Shown here: positions 43,852 through 54,838 of the stretch, one piece after another
How positions within the stretch are numbered: the stretch's first letter is position 1
Layout: every line of letters begins with the position of its first letter
NCBI RefSeq assembly: GCF_040144835.1
Contig: NZ_CP151632.1
Coordinates: forward strand, 2,852,001 to 2,916,000
Reading direction: 5' to 3'
Source: Microbacterium sp. LWS13-1.2
Lineage (GTDB): Bacteria > Actinomycetota > Actinomycetes > Actinomycetales > Microbacteriaceae
Length of the DNA stretch: 64,000 nt
Notes under the pieces: generated by a model
Told to the model about the DNA's origin: nothing
The model's input: only the letters and a program-made list of their open reading frames with translations
Databases searched by the model: none
Program-made: the position numbers and the translations under genes

Positions 43852-44019
43852 GCGCCGAGCGGATGCCGGTCGCCCGCAATCGGCGTCCTCAACTGAGGAG
43901 CTGCGCCGAGCGGATGCCGGTTGCCCGCAATCGGCGTCCTCAACTGAGGAGCTGCGCCGAGATGCGGATCGAGGAACGGCGTGTCGCCCCTCATCCGGGC
44001 TCAGTTCCTCAGTTGAGGA
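43852..44019. repeat. Family C element: 51-bp tandem units and one 83-bp unit
   Basis: A 51-bp unit (GCGCCGAGCGGATGCCGGT...) starts at 43852 and again at 43903. Palindromes TCCTCAACTGAGGA lie at 43886-43899 and 43937-43950, and TCCTCAGTTGAGGA at 44006-44019. The span 43937-44019 is 83 bp, identical in length to the copies at 54583-54665 and 54709-54791, and shares the core CGGCGTGTCGCCCCTCATC. This fills the gap of about 300 bp between DUF1697 and recQ; no gene was seen in it. Confidence 0.88.
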
Positions 44020-44147
44020 CCGCTGAGTCCGTTCGTCATCGTCTGCCGGTTCCTCCCCAGAGGGCCTGTCGGCCGGATCACCTCGGGTTCTCCGCCGGCT
44101 CGCTCGCAGAGGGGACCGCGTCGGATGCCGCGGCTACGCTGGGACGG

Positions 44148-46160
<2,013 letters not shown>

Positions 46161-46381
46161 CGTCGGGCAGCCGGGTCGCCGCCGCCTGAGCGAAAGACCG
46201 CCCGGCAGCGCCGATCCAGCCGGCAGCGAACGGCTGGTGAGTTCGGAAGTTCCCGGTCGAGGCGGTGACAAACGCGGTCATATCGGGAAGGATCGCGCTC
46301 GGACTGTCCTGTCCGGCGCGCATCACGCCGCGGGACGGGAAGATCGTGAGCGGGGCCCATCGTCCCGCAGGAAGGAACGTG

Positions 46382-47410
46382 ATGAGCAATCTCGCAGCCG
46401 TCATGCCGGAGCTGGGCCGCATCGAGATCCGCGACCTCCCCGAGCCCCAGCCCGGGCCACGCGACGCCGTCGTCGCGATCGAGGCGGTCGGAGTCTGCGG
46501 GTCTGACACGGCGTACTTCACGCACGGGCGGATCGGCGACTGGGTGGTCGACGGTCCGCTCATCCTCGGCCACGAGGTGTCGGGCCGGGTGGTGGCGATC
46601 GGCGAAGGCGTGACCCAGGTCGCCGTAGGCGACCGCGTCGCCATCGAGCCGGGCACGCCGTGCCGCGACTGCGAGGACTGTCTCGCGGGGCGCTACCACC
46701 TCTGCCCGCGACTGAAGTTCCTGGCGACACCGCCGTACGACGGCGCGCTGGTCCAGCGGGTCGCGCTCGACGAGCGCAACCTCTTCGTGGTGCCGGACGC
46801 CATGTCGTACGAAGAGGCCGCGCTCTGCGAGCCGCTCTCCGTCGGCATCTGGGCCTGTCGCCGCGCAGACCTGCGTGCCGGCGAACGGGTGCGGGTGTCG
46901 GGCGCGGGGCCGGTCGGCATCCTCGCGGCGCAGGTCGCACGAGCGCTCGGAGCATCGTCGGTCGTGGTCAGCGACGTCGCCGAGTTCCGCCTCGATAAGG
47001 CCCGCGAGCTCGGCTTCGATGTCGAGCGCAGCGGAGCGATCGGCGAAGGCCCCGGGCACGAGGACGCCGACGTCCTTCTCGAGTGCTCGGGTGCGCCGAG
47101 CGTGCTGGCGCAGGGACTGTGGCGGCTGCGAAACGGGGGACGGGCGGCGATGGTCGGGATGCCGAAGCAGGACGTGTCGCTCCCGCTGTCGCGTCTGAAC
47201 GTGAAGGAGATCTCGATCGCGCTCGTCAACCGGTACGCGCACACGTGGCCGATTGCGATCTCGCTCGTCTCGTCGGGGCGCGTGGACGTCTCGACGCTGG
47301 TCACCCACCGCTTCCCGCTCGAGCAGACCCAGGACGCCCTCACGCTCGCGTCCCGCGTGCCCGACTCGCTCAAGGCCGTCGTGTACCCGCAGGGAATTCC
47401 GTCCGAGTAG
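46382..47410 (+). CDS. Zinc-dependent alcohol dehydrogenase (polyol dehydrogenase-like)
   Basis: A 342-residue medium-chain dehydrogenase close to sorbitol/xylitol dehydrogenases. The catalytic zinc Cys is in GVCGSDTAYF, the His/Glu pair is GHE, and the four-Cys structural zinc site is CRDCEDCLAGRYHLC. The NAD fold is GAGPVGILAAQ and the polyol signature EPLSVGIWA. It oxidises a polyol to a ketose. GGAAGGAA precedes the ATG. It converges with the double-TetR gene and may belong functionally with the sugar operon beyond it. Confidence 0.93.
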   Translation: MSNLAAVMPELGRIEIRDLPEPQPGPRDAVVAIEAVGVCGSDTAYFTHGRIGDWVVDGPLILGHEVSGRVVAIGEGVTQVAVGDRVAIEPGTPCRDCEDCLAGRYHLCPRLKFLATPPYDGALVQRVALDERNLFVVPDAMSYEEAALCEPLSVGIWACRRADLRAGERVRVSGAGPVGILAAQVARALGASSVVVSDVAEFRLDKARELGFDVERSGAIGEGPGHEDADVLLECSGAPSVLAQGLWRLRNGGRAAMVGMPKQDVSLPLSRLNVKEISIALVNRYAHTWPIAISLVSSGRVDVSTLVTHRFPLEQTQDALTLASRVPDSLKAVVYPQGIPSE

Positions 47411-47471
47411 GCGACGGTGGCGAGAACGGGGCCGTCTCGGCGCGCAGTCTGCGGCGACCGGCCGACGCGGC

Positions 47472-48752
47472 TCAGCGCCGCGGCAGCACGTCGTCGAGGT
47501 GGGCGTCGAGGTGGACGGCGACATCCACCGCGTCGCGGTCGTAGAGCCACTGGTACTGCAGCCCGTCCCACAGCGCGGTGAGCCAGACCGCCTCGAACTC
47601 GGGATCGCGGTGGGCCGGCAGATCGCCGTCCTCCTGAGCCGCGCGGAACAGCGCCGCGAAGTGGTCGACGACCCCGCGGAAGCGTTCTTCGAAGTACGCA
47701 TGCGCCGCGTGATCAGCCGGGACGGCCTCGCACGAGAGCACGGCGTACACCTCGATGAGCCCCGGCGCCTTCGCGGCGTTCTCCGTCGCCCCGCGAGAGA
47801 GGGCTCGCAGCTCGTCGGCCGCGCGGTCGGCGGGCGTGTACGAGTCGCGCGACTCGATGAGGCGATCGCGGTGGCTGAGCACGGCGCTGAGGAGTTCCTC
47901 CTTCGAGTCGTAATAGTGCAGCAGCGTCGATTTCGAGACGCCGACTCGCTCCGCGATGTCGCGGAGGCTGGTGTCGCCGTACCCTTCCTCGGCGAAGAGC
48001 GCGGTCGCGCCGTCGAGGATGAGTCCACGGCGCTCGCGTCCGACCCGGTAACCCAGCGGCGATTCCATGGCTGCCGGCATGAACGACGGCATCGACGGCA
48101 CCGGTGCGGGGGTGTCGGTCGGCCCTGCCTCGTCGGGCTCGCGCCAGCCGACGGGCAGTGCCAGTGACCCCTCGTGGGTCTCCAGGGCCTCGATGATGTC
48201 GACGCGATCGGGCAGGTACTGCGCCAGTAGCTGCAACCCGTCCCAGGCGGCCGCGACGCGCACCGCCTCGCCCGCCGGGTCGCGGTCGGCGGCGACCGTG
48301 TCCTGCGCGATGGCTTCCTCGATCACGTCGGTCGACTGGTCTCGCAGGCGCGCGTAGCGGTCGCGCATGATCCGGTGCGCGGGATGACGGGGAGTGGAGG
48401 CCTCGCCCGTGAGCGCCGCGAAAAGCGCGAGATAGCCGGGCACGGTCTCGTTGCGCCGTGCCACTTCGCTGTACGCGAGGGTCCCCGGGTCTTCGGAGGC
48501 CATCCGCTCGAGCAGCTCCAGCTCGGTGTCGCGCTCGAAGAGATCCACGACGGCGGCGAGCACCTCGTCCTTGGTGGCGAAATGGCGGAGGAGTCCCGGG
48601 TGGCTGATGCCGGCGGCGGCAGCGACATCGCGGAGCGAGGTGGCGCGGTACCCGCGGGTCACGAAGGCATCGTGCGCGGCGGCCACGATGGCGGCTCGCG
48701 TGCGCTCGGTGCGCGCGGTGCGGATGGCGCCCGGCGCCGCAGTGGTGGTCAC
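47472..48752 (-). CDS. Double TetR regulator (two complete TetR units in one chain)
   Basis: 426 residues. Unit 1 (about 1-205) has the HTH SLRDVAAAAGISHPGLLRHF and a ligand-domain end VAAAWDGLQLLAQYLPD. Unit 2 (about 232-426) has SLRDIAERVGVSKSTLLHYY and LTALWDGLQYQWLYDRD. The repeated WDGLQ and matching layout show internal duplication. TetR proteins normally dimerise; here one chain could be a pseudo-dimer. The GTG start at 48752 gives VTTTAAPGAIR; a longer ATG at 48794 is possible. It is divergent from the MFS-GH3 operon, with paired repeats at 48810-48844 between them. Confidence 0.93.
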   Translation of the reverse strand: MTTTAAPGAIRTARTERTRAAIVAAAHDAFVTRGYRATSLRDVAAAAGISHPGLLRHFATKDEVLAAVVDLFERDTELELLERMASEDPGTLAYSEVARRNETVPGYLALFAALTGEASTPRHPAHRIMRDRYARLRDQSTDVIEEAIAQDTVAADRDPAGEAVRVAAAWDGLQLLAQYLPDRVDIIEALETHEGSLALPVGWREPDEAGPTDTPAPVPSMPSFMPAAMESPLGYRVGRERRGLILDGATALFAEEGYGDTSLRDIAERVGVSKSTLLHYYDSKEELLSAVLSHRDRLIESRDSYTPADRAADELRALSRGATENAAKAPGLIEVYAVLSCEAVPADHAAHAYFEERFRGVVDHFAALFRAAQEDGDLPAHRDPEFEAVWLTALWDGLQYQWLYDRDAVDVAVHLDAHLDDVLPRR

Positions 48753-48809
48753 GTGGTGGCACCGCCTCTCCGCGTCTGTCCGATGCCCATCCATCCTACC
48801 GCCGGGGCC

Positions 48810-48844
48810 TTACCAATCGGTCTGGTTTCAGTTACCAATCGGTC
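48810..48844. promoter_or_regulatory. Paired operators for the double TetR
   Basis: TTACCAATCGGTC occurs at 48810-48822 and 48832-48844, in direct orientation with a 22-bp step. Each has ACC-AATC-GGT symmetry. They sit between the divergent regulator and MFS genes, so control of both directions is likely. Confidence 0.8.
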
Positions 48845-48914
48845 GGGATTCATGTATCGTCGTGCAATGACGCGCGTCGGAGCCGACGCGCGCCGCACCC
48901 GAGAAAGGACTCCG

Positions 48915-50219
48915 ATGACAGAGCTGTCGCCCGCCGCGACGATCGCGGCCGCCGGCACGACCGGCTTCAAGGCCCCCGGCACCACGCCCGACAAGACCCC
49001 GCGCGGTTACACACCCGGCCTTGCCGCCGTCAACTTCGGCGTCTATCTCGCACTCCTCACGCCGGTGCTCGTGTCCATGGCCTTCAAGGTGCAGCACATC
49101 ACCGCGACGCCCGAAGAGGCCACGGCGCAGCTCGGCCTGATCATGGGTGTCGGCGCGCTGTTCGCCCTCATCGCGAACCCGCTCGCAGGCCGCCTCTCCG
49201 ACCGCACGACGTCGCGCTTCGGCATGCGCCGGCCCTGGATCCTCGGCGGCACGCTCGTCGGACTCGGCGGGTTCGCGCTCATCGGCGTCGCGAACTCGGT
49301 GTGGGTCGTCCTCATCGCCTGGTGTCTCGTGCAGACCTCGATGAACGCGGTCCTCGCGGCGGCGAACGCGACGCTGCCCGACCAGGTGCCGGTCAGCGGC
49401 CGCGGCAAGGTGTCGGGCATCATCGGGCTCACAACGCCCCTCGGCATCCTCGCGGGCTCGTTCCTGGTGAACTTCCTGTCGGACGACTTCGCGCGCTTCG
49501 TGGTGCCGGCCGCCATCGCCACCGTGCTCTCGGTGCTGTTCGTCCTCGTCCTGAAGGACCGCCGCCTCGACGAGAAGCCCGCCCAGAAGTTCACGGTCGG
49601 GCAGTTCTTCGGCTCGTTCGTCTTCAACCCGCGCAAGCACCCCGACTTCGGCTGGACCTGGCTCACCAAGTTCCTCGTCATGTTCGGCTACGCCGGCATC
49701 GCCACGTTCCTGCCCTTCTACCTCACCGAGAAGTTCGGTCTCGACGAGCAGACCGCGATCTCGACGATCCTCATCGCCAACCTCGCCTCCATGCTCGCCA
49801 TGGCGATCTCGGGCCCGCTGGGCGGCGTGCTGTCCGACAAGATCGGCAAGCGCCGCCCGTTCGTCGCCATCGCCGGGGTCATCATGGTCGTCGGCCTCGT
49901 GACCCTCGCGTTCGCGCCGAGCGTCGCGGTGGTGCTCATCGCCCAGGCGATCATCGGCCTCGGCGCCGGCTCGTTCATGTCGGTCGACCTCGCCCTCGCG
50001 ACCGAGGTGCTGCCGAACCCCGATGACACCGCGAAGGACCTCGGCGTGCTCAACATCGCCAACGCGCTGCCGCAGTCGATCGCACCGGCCATCGCTCCCG
50101 GCATCATCGCGATCGGCGCCACCACGCCGCTCGGCGGCTACACCACGTATTACCTCTTCGGCGCGCTCGTCGCCCTCGCCGGCGCCGTGCTCGTCTACCG
50201 CATCAAGGGAGTGAAGTGA
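48915..50219 (+). CDS. MFS transporter (sugar/glycoside type)
   Basis: 434 residues and 12 predicted helices after a 35-residue polar lead. The loop 2-3 motif is GRLSDRTTSRFGMRRPW and the second-half counterpart GGVLSDKIGKRRPF. It is a secondary transporter of the MFS_1/sugar type. It is followed with a one-base overlap (TGATG) by a GH3 glycosidase, which points to uptake of a beta-glucoside-like substrate that is then cleaved inside the cell. The AAAGGA ribosome site is modest. Confidence 0.9.
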   Translation: MTELSPAATIAAAGTTGFKAPGTTPDKTPRGYTPGLAAVNFGVYLALLTPVLVSMAFKVQHITATPEEATAQLGLIMGVGALFALIANPLAGRLSDRTTSRFGMRRPWILGGTLVGLGGFALIGVANSVWVVLIAWCLVQTSMNAVLAAANATLPDQVPVSGRGKVSGIIGLTTPLGILAGSFLVNFLSDDFARFVVPAAIATVLSVLFVLVLKDRRLDEKPAQKFTVGQFFGSFVFNPRKHPDFGWTWLTKFLVMFGYAGIATFLPFYLTEKFGLDEQTAISTILIANLASMLAMAISGPLGGVLSDKIGKRRPFVAIAGVIMVVGLVTLAFAPSVAVVLIAQAIIGLGAGSFMSVDLALATEVLPNPDDTAKDLGVLNIANALPQSIAPAIAPGIIAIGATTPLGGYTTYYLFGALVALAGAVLVYRIKGVK

Positions 50220-52015
50220 TGACCGACACCACCACAACGGATGCCGCGACCTCGGCGGTTGCCGACCGCCCGTGGCTCGACGCGAGCCTGCCCGTCGCCG
50301 AGCGCGTCGAGCTGCTGCTGGCAGAGATGACGCTGGAGGAGAAGGCGGGCCTCCTCTTCCAGACCATGATCACGATGGGCGAGGACGGCGAGCTCGCCGA
50401 GGCCGACCCGGTGTTCGGTCTGCCGTCGAACCGCGAGTACGTGCTCGAGAAGGGCATGACGCACTTCAACCTGCTCGGCGTCGCCCCTACCGCGGGTGCG
50501 ATCGCCCGCTGGCACAACAAGCTGCAGGAGCTCGCGGCATCCACTCGACTCGGCATCCCCGTGACGATCTCCACCGATCCGCGCCACTCGTTCACCGAGA
50601 ACCCGGGTGCGGCGATGCTCGCGGGTCCGTTCTCGCAGTGGCCTGACGCGCTGGGCCTCGCCGCGACGCGCGACGCGGCGCTCGTCGAGCGGTTCGGCGA
50701 CATCGCGCGCCAGGAGTACACCGCGGTCGGCATCCGCGTCGCACTGCACCCGCAGGTCGACCTCGCGACCGAGCCCCGCTGGGCGCGTGCGCTCCAGACC
50801 TTCGGCGAGGACGCGGAGCTGTCGGGCGAGCTCGGCGCCGCGTACATCCGCGGGTTCCAGAACGGCGAGTCGTTCGGTCCGGGCGCGGTCTCGGCCATGG
50901 TCAAGCACTTCCCCGGCGGCGGTCCGCAGAAGGACGGCGAAGACCCGCACTTCGCGTACGGGCGCGAGCAGGTCTACCCGGGCGGACAGTTCGAATTGCA
51001 CCTGAAGCCGTTCGAGGCGGCCTTCGAGGCCGGCGTGCGCCAGGTCATGCCGTACTACGGCATGCCGGTCGGCACCGAGTACGAAGAGGTCGGCTTCGGC
51101 TTCAACAAGTCGGTGCTCACCGGCCTGCTGCGCGAGCGCTACGGCTTCGACGGCATCGTGTGCACCGATTGGGGCCTCGTCAACGACGCCGCGATCTTCG
51201 GGCAGCCGTTCCCCGCCCGCGCGTGGGGTGTCGAGCACCTCACTCCGGCCGAGCGTGTGCTGAGGATCCTGGATGCCGGCGCCGACCAGTTCGGCGGCGA
51301 AGCGTGCCCCGAGCTCGTGGTCGAGCTGGTGGGCGAGGGCCGCATCGCCGAGGACCGCCTCGATGTCTCGGCGCGCCGCCTGCTGCGCGAGAAGTTCCTC
51401 CTCGGCCTGTTCGAGAACCCGTACGTCGACGCCGGAGCGGCCGACGCGATCGTGGGCTCGGCCGAGTTCCGTGCCGAGGGCGATGCCGCGCAGCGCGCGT
51501 CGATCACCGTGCTGGCCAACCGGGACGCGGCGCTGCCGTTCGCGCGCGGGGCGAAGCTGTACGTCGAGGGCATCGCCCCCGAGGCGGCCGCGGCGTACGG
51601 GCAGGTCGTCGCGTCGCCCGCCGAGGCGGATGTCGCGATCCTGCGCCTGCAGGCGCCGTTCGAGCAGCGCGAGACGATGTTCGAGAACTTCTTCCACGCC
51701 GGTTCGCTCGAGTTCCCCGCCGAGCTGCTCGCACACATCGCGGAGGTCGCCGCGGCGGTGCCGACAGTGGTCGACGTGTTCCTCGATCGCCCCGCGATCC
51801 TCGGCCCCGTGGTCGAGACCGCGCACGCGGTCGTCGGCAACTGGGGTGCGAGCGCCACGGCGATGCTCGACGTGCTGAGCGGCGCCGCACCCGCACAGGG
51901 CAAGCTGCCGTTCGACATCCCCTCGTCGATGGCGGCGGTCGAGGCCTCGCGCCCCGACGTGCCGTTCGACACCGCCGAGCCGCTGTTCCGCTTCGGGCAC
52001 GGGCTGTCGCTCTGA
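50219..52015 (+). CDS. Glycoside hydrolase family 3 (beta-glucosidase-like)
   Basis: A 598-residue cytoplasmic GH3 enzyme with no signal peptide. Domain 1 is a TIM barrel with TLEEKAGLLFQ, STDPRHSF, LHPQVDLATEPRWAR, VKHFPGGG (Lys-His) and nucleophile Asp in VCTDWG. Domain 2 is shortened (ITVLANRDAALPF ... LPFDIPSSM, FRFGHGLSL). The C-terminal Fn3 domain found in many GH3 beta-glucosidases is missing. The unusual STDPRHSFTENPG places it near the exo-1,3/1,4-glucosidase group. AGGGAG precedes the ATG. It is translationally coupled to the MFS gene. Confidence 0.93.
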   Translation: MTDTTTTDAATSAVADRPWLDASLPVAERVELLLAEMTLEEKAGLLFQTMITMGEDGELAEADPVFGLPSNREYVLEKGMTHFNLLGVAPTAGAIARWHNKLQELAASTRLGIPVTISTDPRHSFTENPGAAMLAGPFSQWPDALGLAATRDAALVERFGDIARQEYTAVGIRVALHPQVDLATEPRWARALQTFGEDAELSGELGAAYIRGFQNGESFGPGAVSAMVKHFPGGGPQKDGEDPHFAYGREQVYPGGQFELHLKPFEAAFEAGVRQVMPYYGMPVGTEYEEVGFGFNKSVLTGLLRERYGFDGIVCTDWGLVNDAAIFGQPFPARAWGVEHLTPAERVLRILDAGADQFGGEACPELVVELVGEGRIAEDRLDVSARRLLREKFLLGLFENPYVDAGAADAIVGSAEFRAEGDAAQRASITVLANRDAALPFARGAKLYVEGIAPEAAAAYGQVVASPAEADVAILRLQAPFEQRETMFENFFHAGSLEFPAELLAHIAEVAAAVPTVVDVFLDRPAILGPVVETAHAVVGNWGASATAMLDVLSGAAPAQGKLPFDIPSSMAAVEASRPDVPFDTAEPLFRFGHGLSL

Positions 52016-52024
52016 GCCGCTGAG

Positions 52025-52062
52025 ACGGATGCCGCGCCGCGACCTCGCGGCGCGGCATCCGT
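52025..52062. terminator. Hairpin terminator
   Basis: ACGGATGCCGCGCCGCGA and TCGCGGCGCGGCATCCGT form an 18-bp perfect stem with a 2-base apex after the GH3 gene; it can serve both directions. Confidence 0.9.
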
Positions 52063-52107
52063 GGGCCATCTACAGGCGTTCCGCTCCCGCGACCGCGGGC
52101 AGTCGGC

Positions 52108-52569
52108 TCACAGCTCCTGGAAGAAGTAGTACGCCCGCTCATCGGTCTGCGGGTCGGACCCGTGAAAGCCGTGGCGTTCGTAGAAGCGTTGCGCATCGAC
52201 GTCGCCCTCGTCGACGTTGATCTCGATGGCCGACACCCCGTCTCGGCGGCAGTCGGCGACCAGGCGCTCCACGATCGCCCCGCCGATGCCCGCCCTGCGC
52301 GCCTCGGGCGCGACGTACATCTCGTCGAGCAGGGCCACCGGTCCCGGGTACCAGACGTTGGGGCGCAGCGTCACGAGCGCGACGCCGGCCGCGGGCTCTC
52401 CGCCCAGCAGCGCGAACGTCTGCGGCCCGGCGAGCAGGTAGCGCAGGCGCTCGGCCAGCACGACCAGACCCGGGGAGTCGGTGTCGAACTCCGTGTTGAA
52501 GTCATGCAGCAGCCTCGCGACGCGCTCGGCGTCGTCGACCGTGGCCCTGCGCACCTCTGCGGACGCCAT
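52108..52569 (-). CDS. GNAT family N-acetyltransferase
   Basis: 153 residues with a complete GNAT fold: [39 protein letters not shown] (acetyl-CoA pyrophosphate loop) and [20 protein letters not shown]. The sequence resembles general amine/aminoglycoside-type acetyltransferases; the acceptor is unknown. The ATG at 52569 (MASAEVRRA) is used because the longer frame adds an Arg-rich stretch with no family match. Confidence 0.92.
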   Translation of the reverse strand: MASAEVRRATVDDAERVARLLHDFNTEFDTDSPGLVVLAERLRYLLAGPQTFALLGGEPAAGVALVTLRPNVWYPGPVALLDEMYVAPEARRAGIGGAIVERLVADCRRDGVSAIEINVDEGDVDAQRFYERHGFHGSDPQTDERAYYFFQEL

Positions 52570-52646
52570 GGCTCCAGGGTAGACAGCGGTCCGCAGCCGC
52601 GCCACAGGCAGCGCCGCCCGATCCGCAAGGCGCCGGTCGCGCGCTT

Positions 52647-52712
52647 CGTGTGCACTCGCCGAGCGCACACGCCGTTCGCGCGCGTGTCATGTGCACTCGG
52701 CGAGTGCACATG
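52647..52712. repeat. Family D: two 25-bp palindromes
   Basis: The palindromes are centred on CACTCGCCGAGCGC (52647-52671) and CACTCGGCGAGTGC (52688-52712). The second is symmetric over the full 25 bp and the first has one mismatch. They share TGTGCACTCG and lie 41 bp apart ahead of fhs. Confidence 0.8.
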
Positions 52713-52805
52713 AAGTCGACGGCGCGGGTCGCGGCGACGGCCGACGAACAGCCCGTGCACTTAGGCTGGGCGCGATGGGCGACGGCGCCCGCACCGGGAG
52801 CGAGC

Positions 52806-54569
52806 GTGGCCACAAGCAACATTGAGATCGCACAGCAGGCGGACCTCTGGCCGATCGGGAGGATCGCCGAGGATCTCGGCATCCCCGACGACGAGTTGGA
52901 GCCGTACGGCCGCTACAAGGCGAAGGTGTCGCTGCGGCACCTGCGGACTCTTCGCGACAGACCCCGCGGGCGGCTTGTGCTGATGACGGCGGTGTCGCCG
53001 ACGCCGGCCGGTGAGGGCAAGACCACGACCACCGTCGGGCTCGGCGACGCGCTCAGACGTATCGGCGAACGGGCCATGATCTGCCTGCGCGAGCCCGCGC
53101 TCGGGCCGGTGTTCGGAATGAAGGGCGGTGCCGCCGGCGGCGGGTACGCGCAGGTCGTGCCCATGGAAGACATCAACCTCCACTTCACCGGAGACTTCTC
53201 GGCGATCGGCATCGCGACGAACCTGCTCGCCGCGCTCATCGACAACCACGTGCACCACGGCAACGCACTGGGCATCGATGTGCGCCGGGTGACCTGGCGG
53301 CGCGTGCTGGACGTCAACGACCGTGCCCTCCGCGACGCCGTGATCGGCCTCGGCGGGCCGTCGAACGGCTACCCCCGAGAGGACGGCTTCGACATCGTCG
53401 TGGCGAGCGAGGTGATGGCCATCTTCTGCCTCGCCACCGACCTCGCCGACCTCAAGGAGCGTCTCGGCGAGATCGTCGTCGCGTACACCCGAGACCGTAC
53501 GCCGGTGCGCGCTCGCGACCTCAGCGCGCACGGCGCGATGGCGGCGATCCTTCGTGATGCGCTCGCCCCCAACCTCGTCCAAACGCTCGAGCACACGCCG
53601 GCGTTCGTGCACGGCGGACCGTTCGCCAACATCGCGCACGGCTGCAACTCGTACCTCGCCACGGACTCCGCGCTGCGCATGGCCGACTACGTCGTCACCG
53701 AGGCGGGGTTCGGCGCCGATCTCGGCGCGGAGAAGTTCGTCGACATCCTGTGCCGCACGACCGGCCTCCGGCCCGACGTGGCCGTCGTCGTCGCGACCGT
53801 GCGCGCGATGAAGTACCACGGCGGTGTGGAGGTCGCCGACCTGCCGCACGAGAACGTCGCGGCGCTCGAGCACGGCACGGCCAACCTGGTGCGGCACCTG
53901 AGGACCATCCGCGAGACGTGGGGGATCCCGGCGGTCGTCGCGATCAACCATCGCGCGGAAGACACGGATGCCGAGATCGCGGCGCTCGTCGCCGCGTCGG
54001 AGGCCGTCGGGGTCACGGCCGTGGTTGCGAAGCACTTCGCCGAGGGCGGTGCGGGCGCCGAGAGCCTCGCGCGCGAGGTCGTGCGGCTCTGCGGTGCCCC
54101 GGATGCGGCGCAGGGACCGGATGCGGCTTCGGGCGCTGATGCTGCTCGGGGCGCGGATGCGGCTCCGAGCGTGGGTAAGGCCCAGGAAGCCGGGGGCCTC
54201 CGCTTCACCTACCCCGACGACGCGACGCTGTGGCACAAGATGAGCGCGATCGCGACACGCATCTACGGAGCCTCGGAGGTGACGGCCTCGACGGCGGTGC
54301 GGGCCCAGATCAAGCGCCTGCAGGACGACGGGTACGGCGGCTACCCGGTGTGCGTCGCGAAGACCCAGTACTCGTTCTCGACCGACCCGAAGCTGCGCGG
54401 TGCGCCGACCGGGCACGCCGTCGACGTCCGCGAGGTGCGCCTCGCCGCCGGCGCGCGCTTCGTCGTGATGGTCTGCGGCGACATCATGACGATGCCCGGC
54501 CTGCCCGCGGTTCCGGCCGCGAACACGATCGACGTCGACGACGACGGACGCATCGTCGGGCTCTTCTGA
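52806..54569 (+). CDS. fhs: Formate-tetrahydrofolate ligase
   Basis: 587 residues, against about 556 usually. The enzyme makes 10-formyl-THF from formate, THF and ATP for one-carbon metabolism. Motifs are [14 protein letters not shown] (ATP site), [67 protein letters not shown] and MTMPGLP. About 30 extra Ala/Asp/Gly-rich residues ([18 protein letters not shown]...) are inserted around 435-465, explaining the length. GTG 52806 is the only in-frame start with the family beginning; no strong ribosome site is seen. Confidence 0.95.
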   Translation: MATSNIEIAQQADLWPIGRIAEDLGIPDDELEPYGRYKAKVSLRHLRTLRDRPRGRLVLMTAVSPTPAGEGKTTTTVGLGDALRRIGERAMICLREPALGPVFGMKGGAAGGGYAQVVPMEDINLHFTGDFSAIGIATNLLAALIDNHVHHGNALGIDVRRVTWRRVLDVNDRALRDAVIGLGGPSNGYPREDGFDIVVASEVMAIFCLATDLADLKERLGEIVVAYTRDRTPVRARDLSAHGAMAAILRDALAPNLVQTLEHTPAFVHGGPFANIAHGCNSYLATDSALRMADYVVTEAGFGADLGAEKFVDILCRTTGLRPDVAVVVATVRAMKYHGGVEVADLPHENVAALEHGTANLVRHLRTIRETWGIPAVVAINHRAEDTDAEIAALVAASEAVGVTAVVAKHFAEGGAGAESLAREVVRLCGAPDAAQGPDAASGADAARGADAAPSVGKAQEAGGLRFTYPDDATLWHKMSAIATRIYGASEVTASTAVRAQIKRLQDDGYGGYPVCVAKTQYSFSTDPKLRGAPTGHAVDVREVRLAAGARFVVMVCGDIMTMPGLPAVPAANTIDVDDDGRIVGLF

Positions 54570-54582
54570 CCGCCGCGAGCTT

Positions 54583-54791
54583 TCCTCAATTGAGGATCTG
54601 TGCCGAAATGCGGAGCGCGCGGCGGCGTGTCGCCCCTCATCCCGGCTCTGCTCCTCATTTGAGGAACACGCGTGTCGCGCGTCTCCTTGCGCCCGCCCGC
54701 GCGGGCGGTCCTCAGTTGAGGATCTCTGCCGAGCTGCGGAGCGGGCATCGGCGTGTCGCCCCTCATCTCGGCTCCGTTCCTCATTTGAGGA
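54583..54791. repeat. Family C element: two 83-bp copies
   Basis: Copy 1 runs 54583-54665, from TCCTCAATTGAGGA to TCCTCATTTGAGGA; copy 2 runs 54709-54791, from TCCTCAGTTGAGGA to TCCTCATTTGAGGA. Both contain GCCGA-x-x-TGCGGAGCG and CGGCGTGTCGCCCCTCATC. They fill the gap between fhs and the GNAT-GH16 gene. No ORF is associated. Confidence 0.9.
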
Positions 54792-54838
54792 CAGCGCGAC
54801 CCGACGCCCACCCCGTCCTGTGTGCGACGCGGCGGGCG

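Noticed and set aside
46330..46368. GCGGGACG/CGTCCCGC hairpin before the polyol dehydrogenase as a riboswitch
   Set aside because: It is a single short stem with a 23-base loop and no further structure, so it is too weak to support a regulatory RNA.
54583..54791. Insertion sequence
   Set aside because: The palindromic elements are 83 bp and contain no transposase or clear target duplication; they are reported as repeats only.
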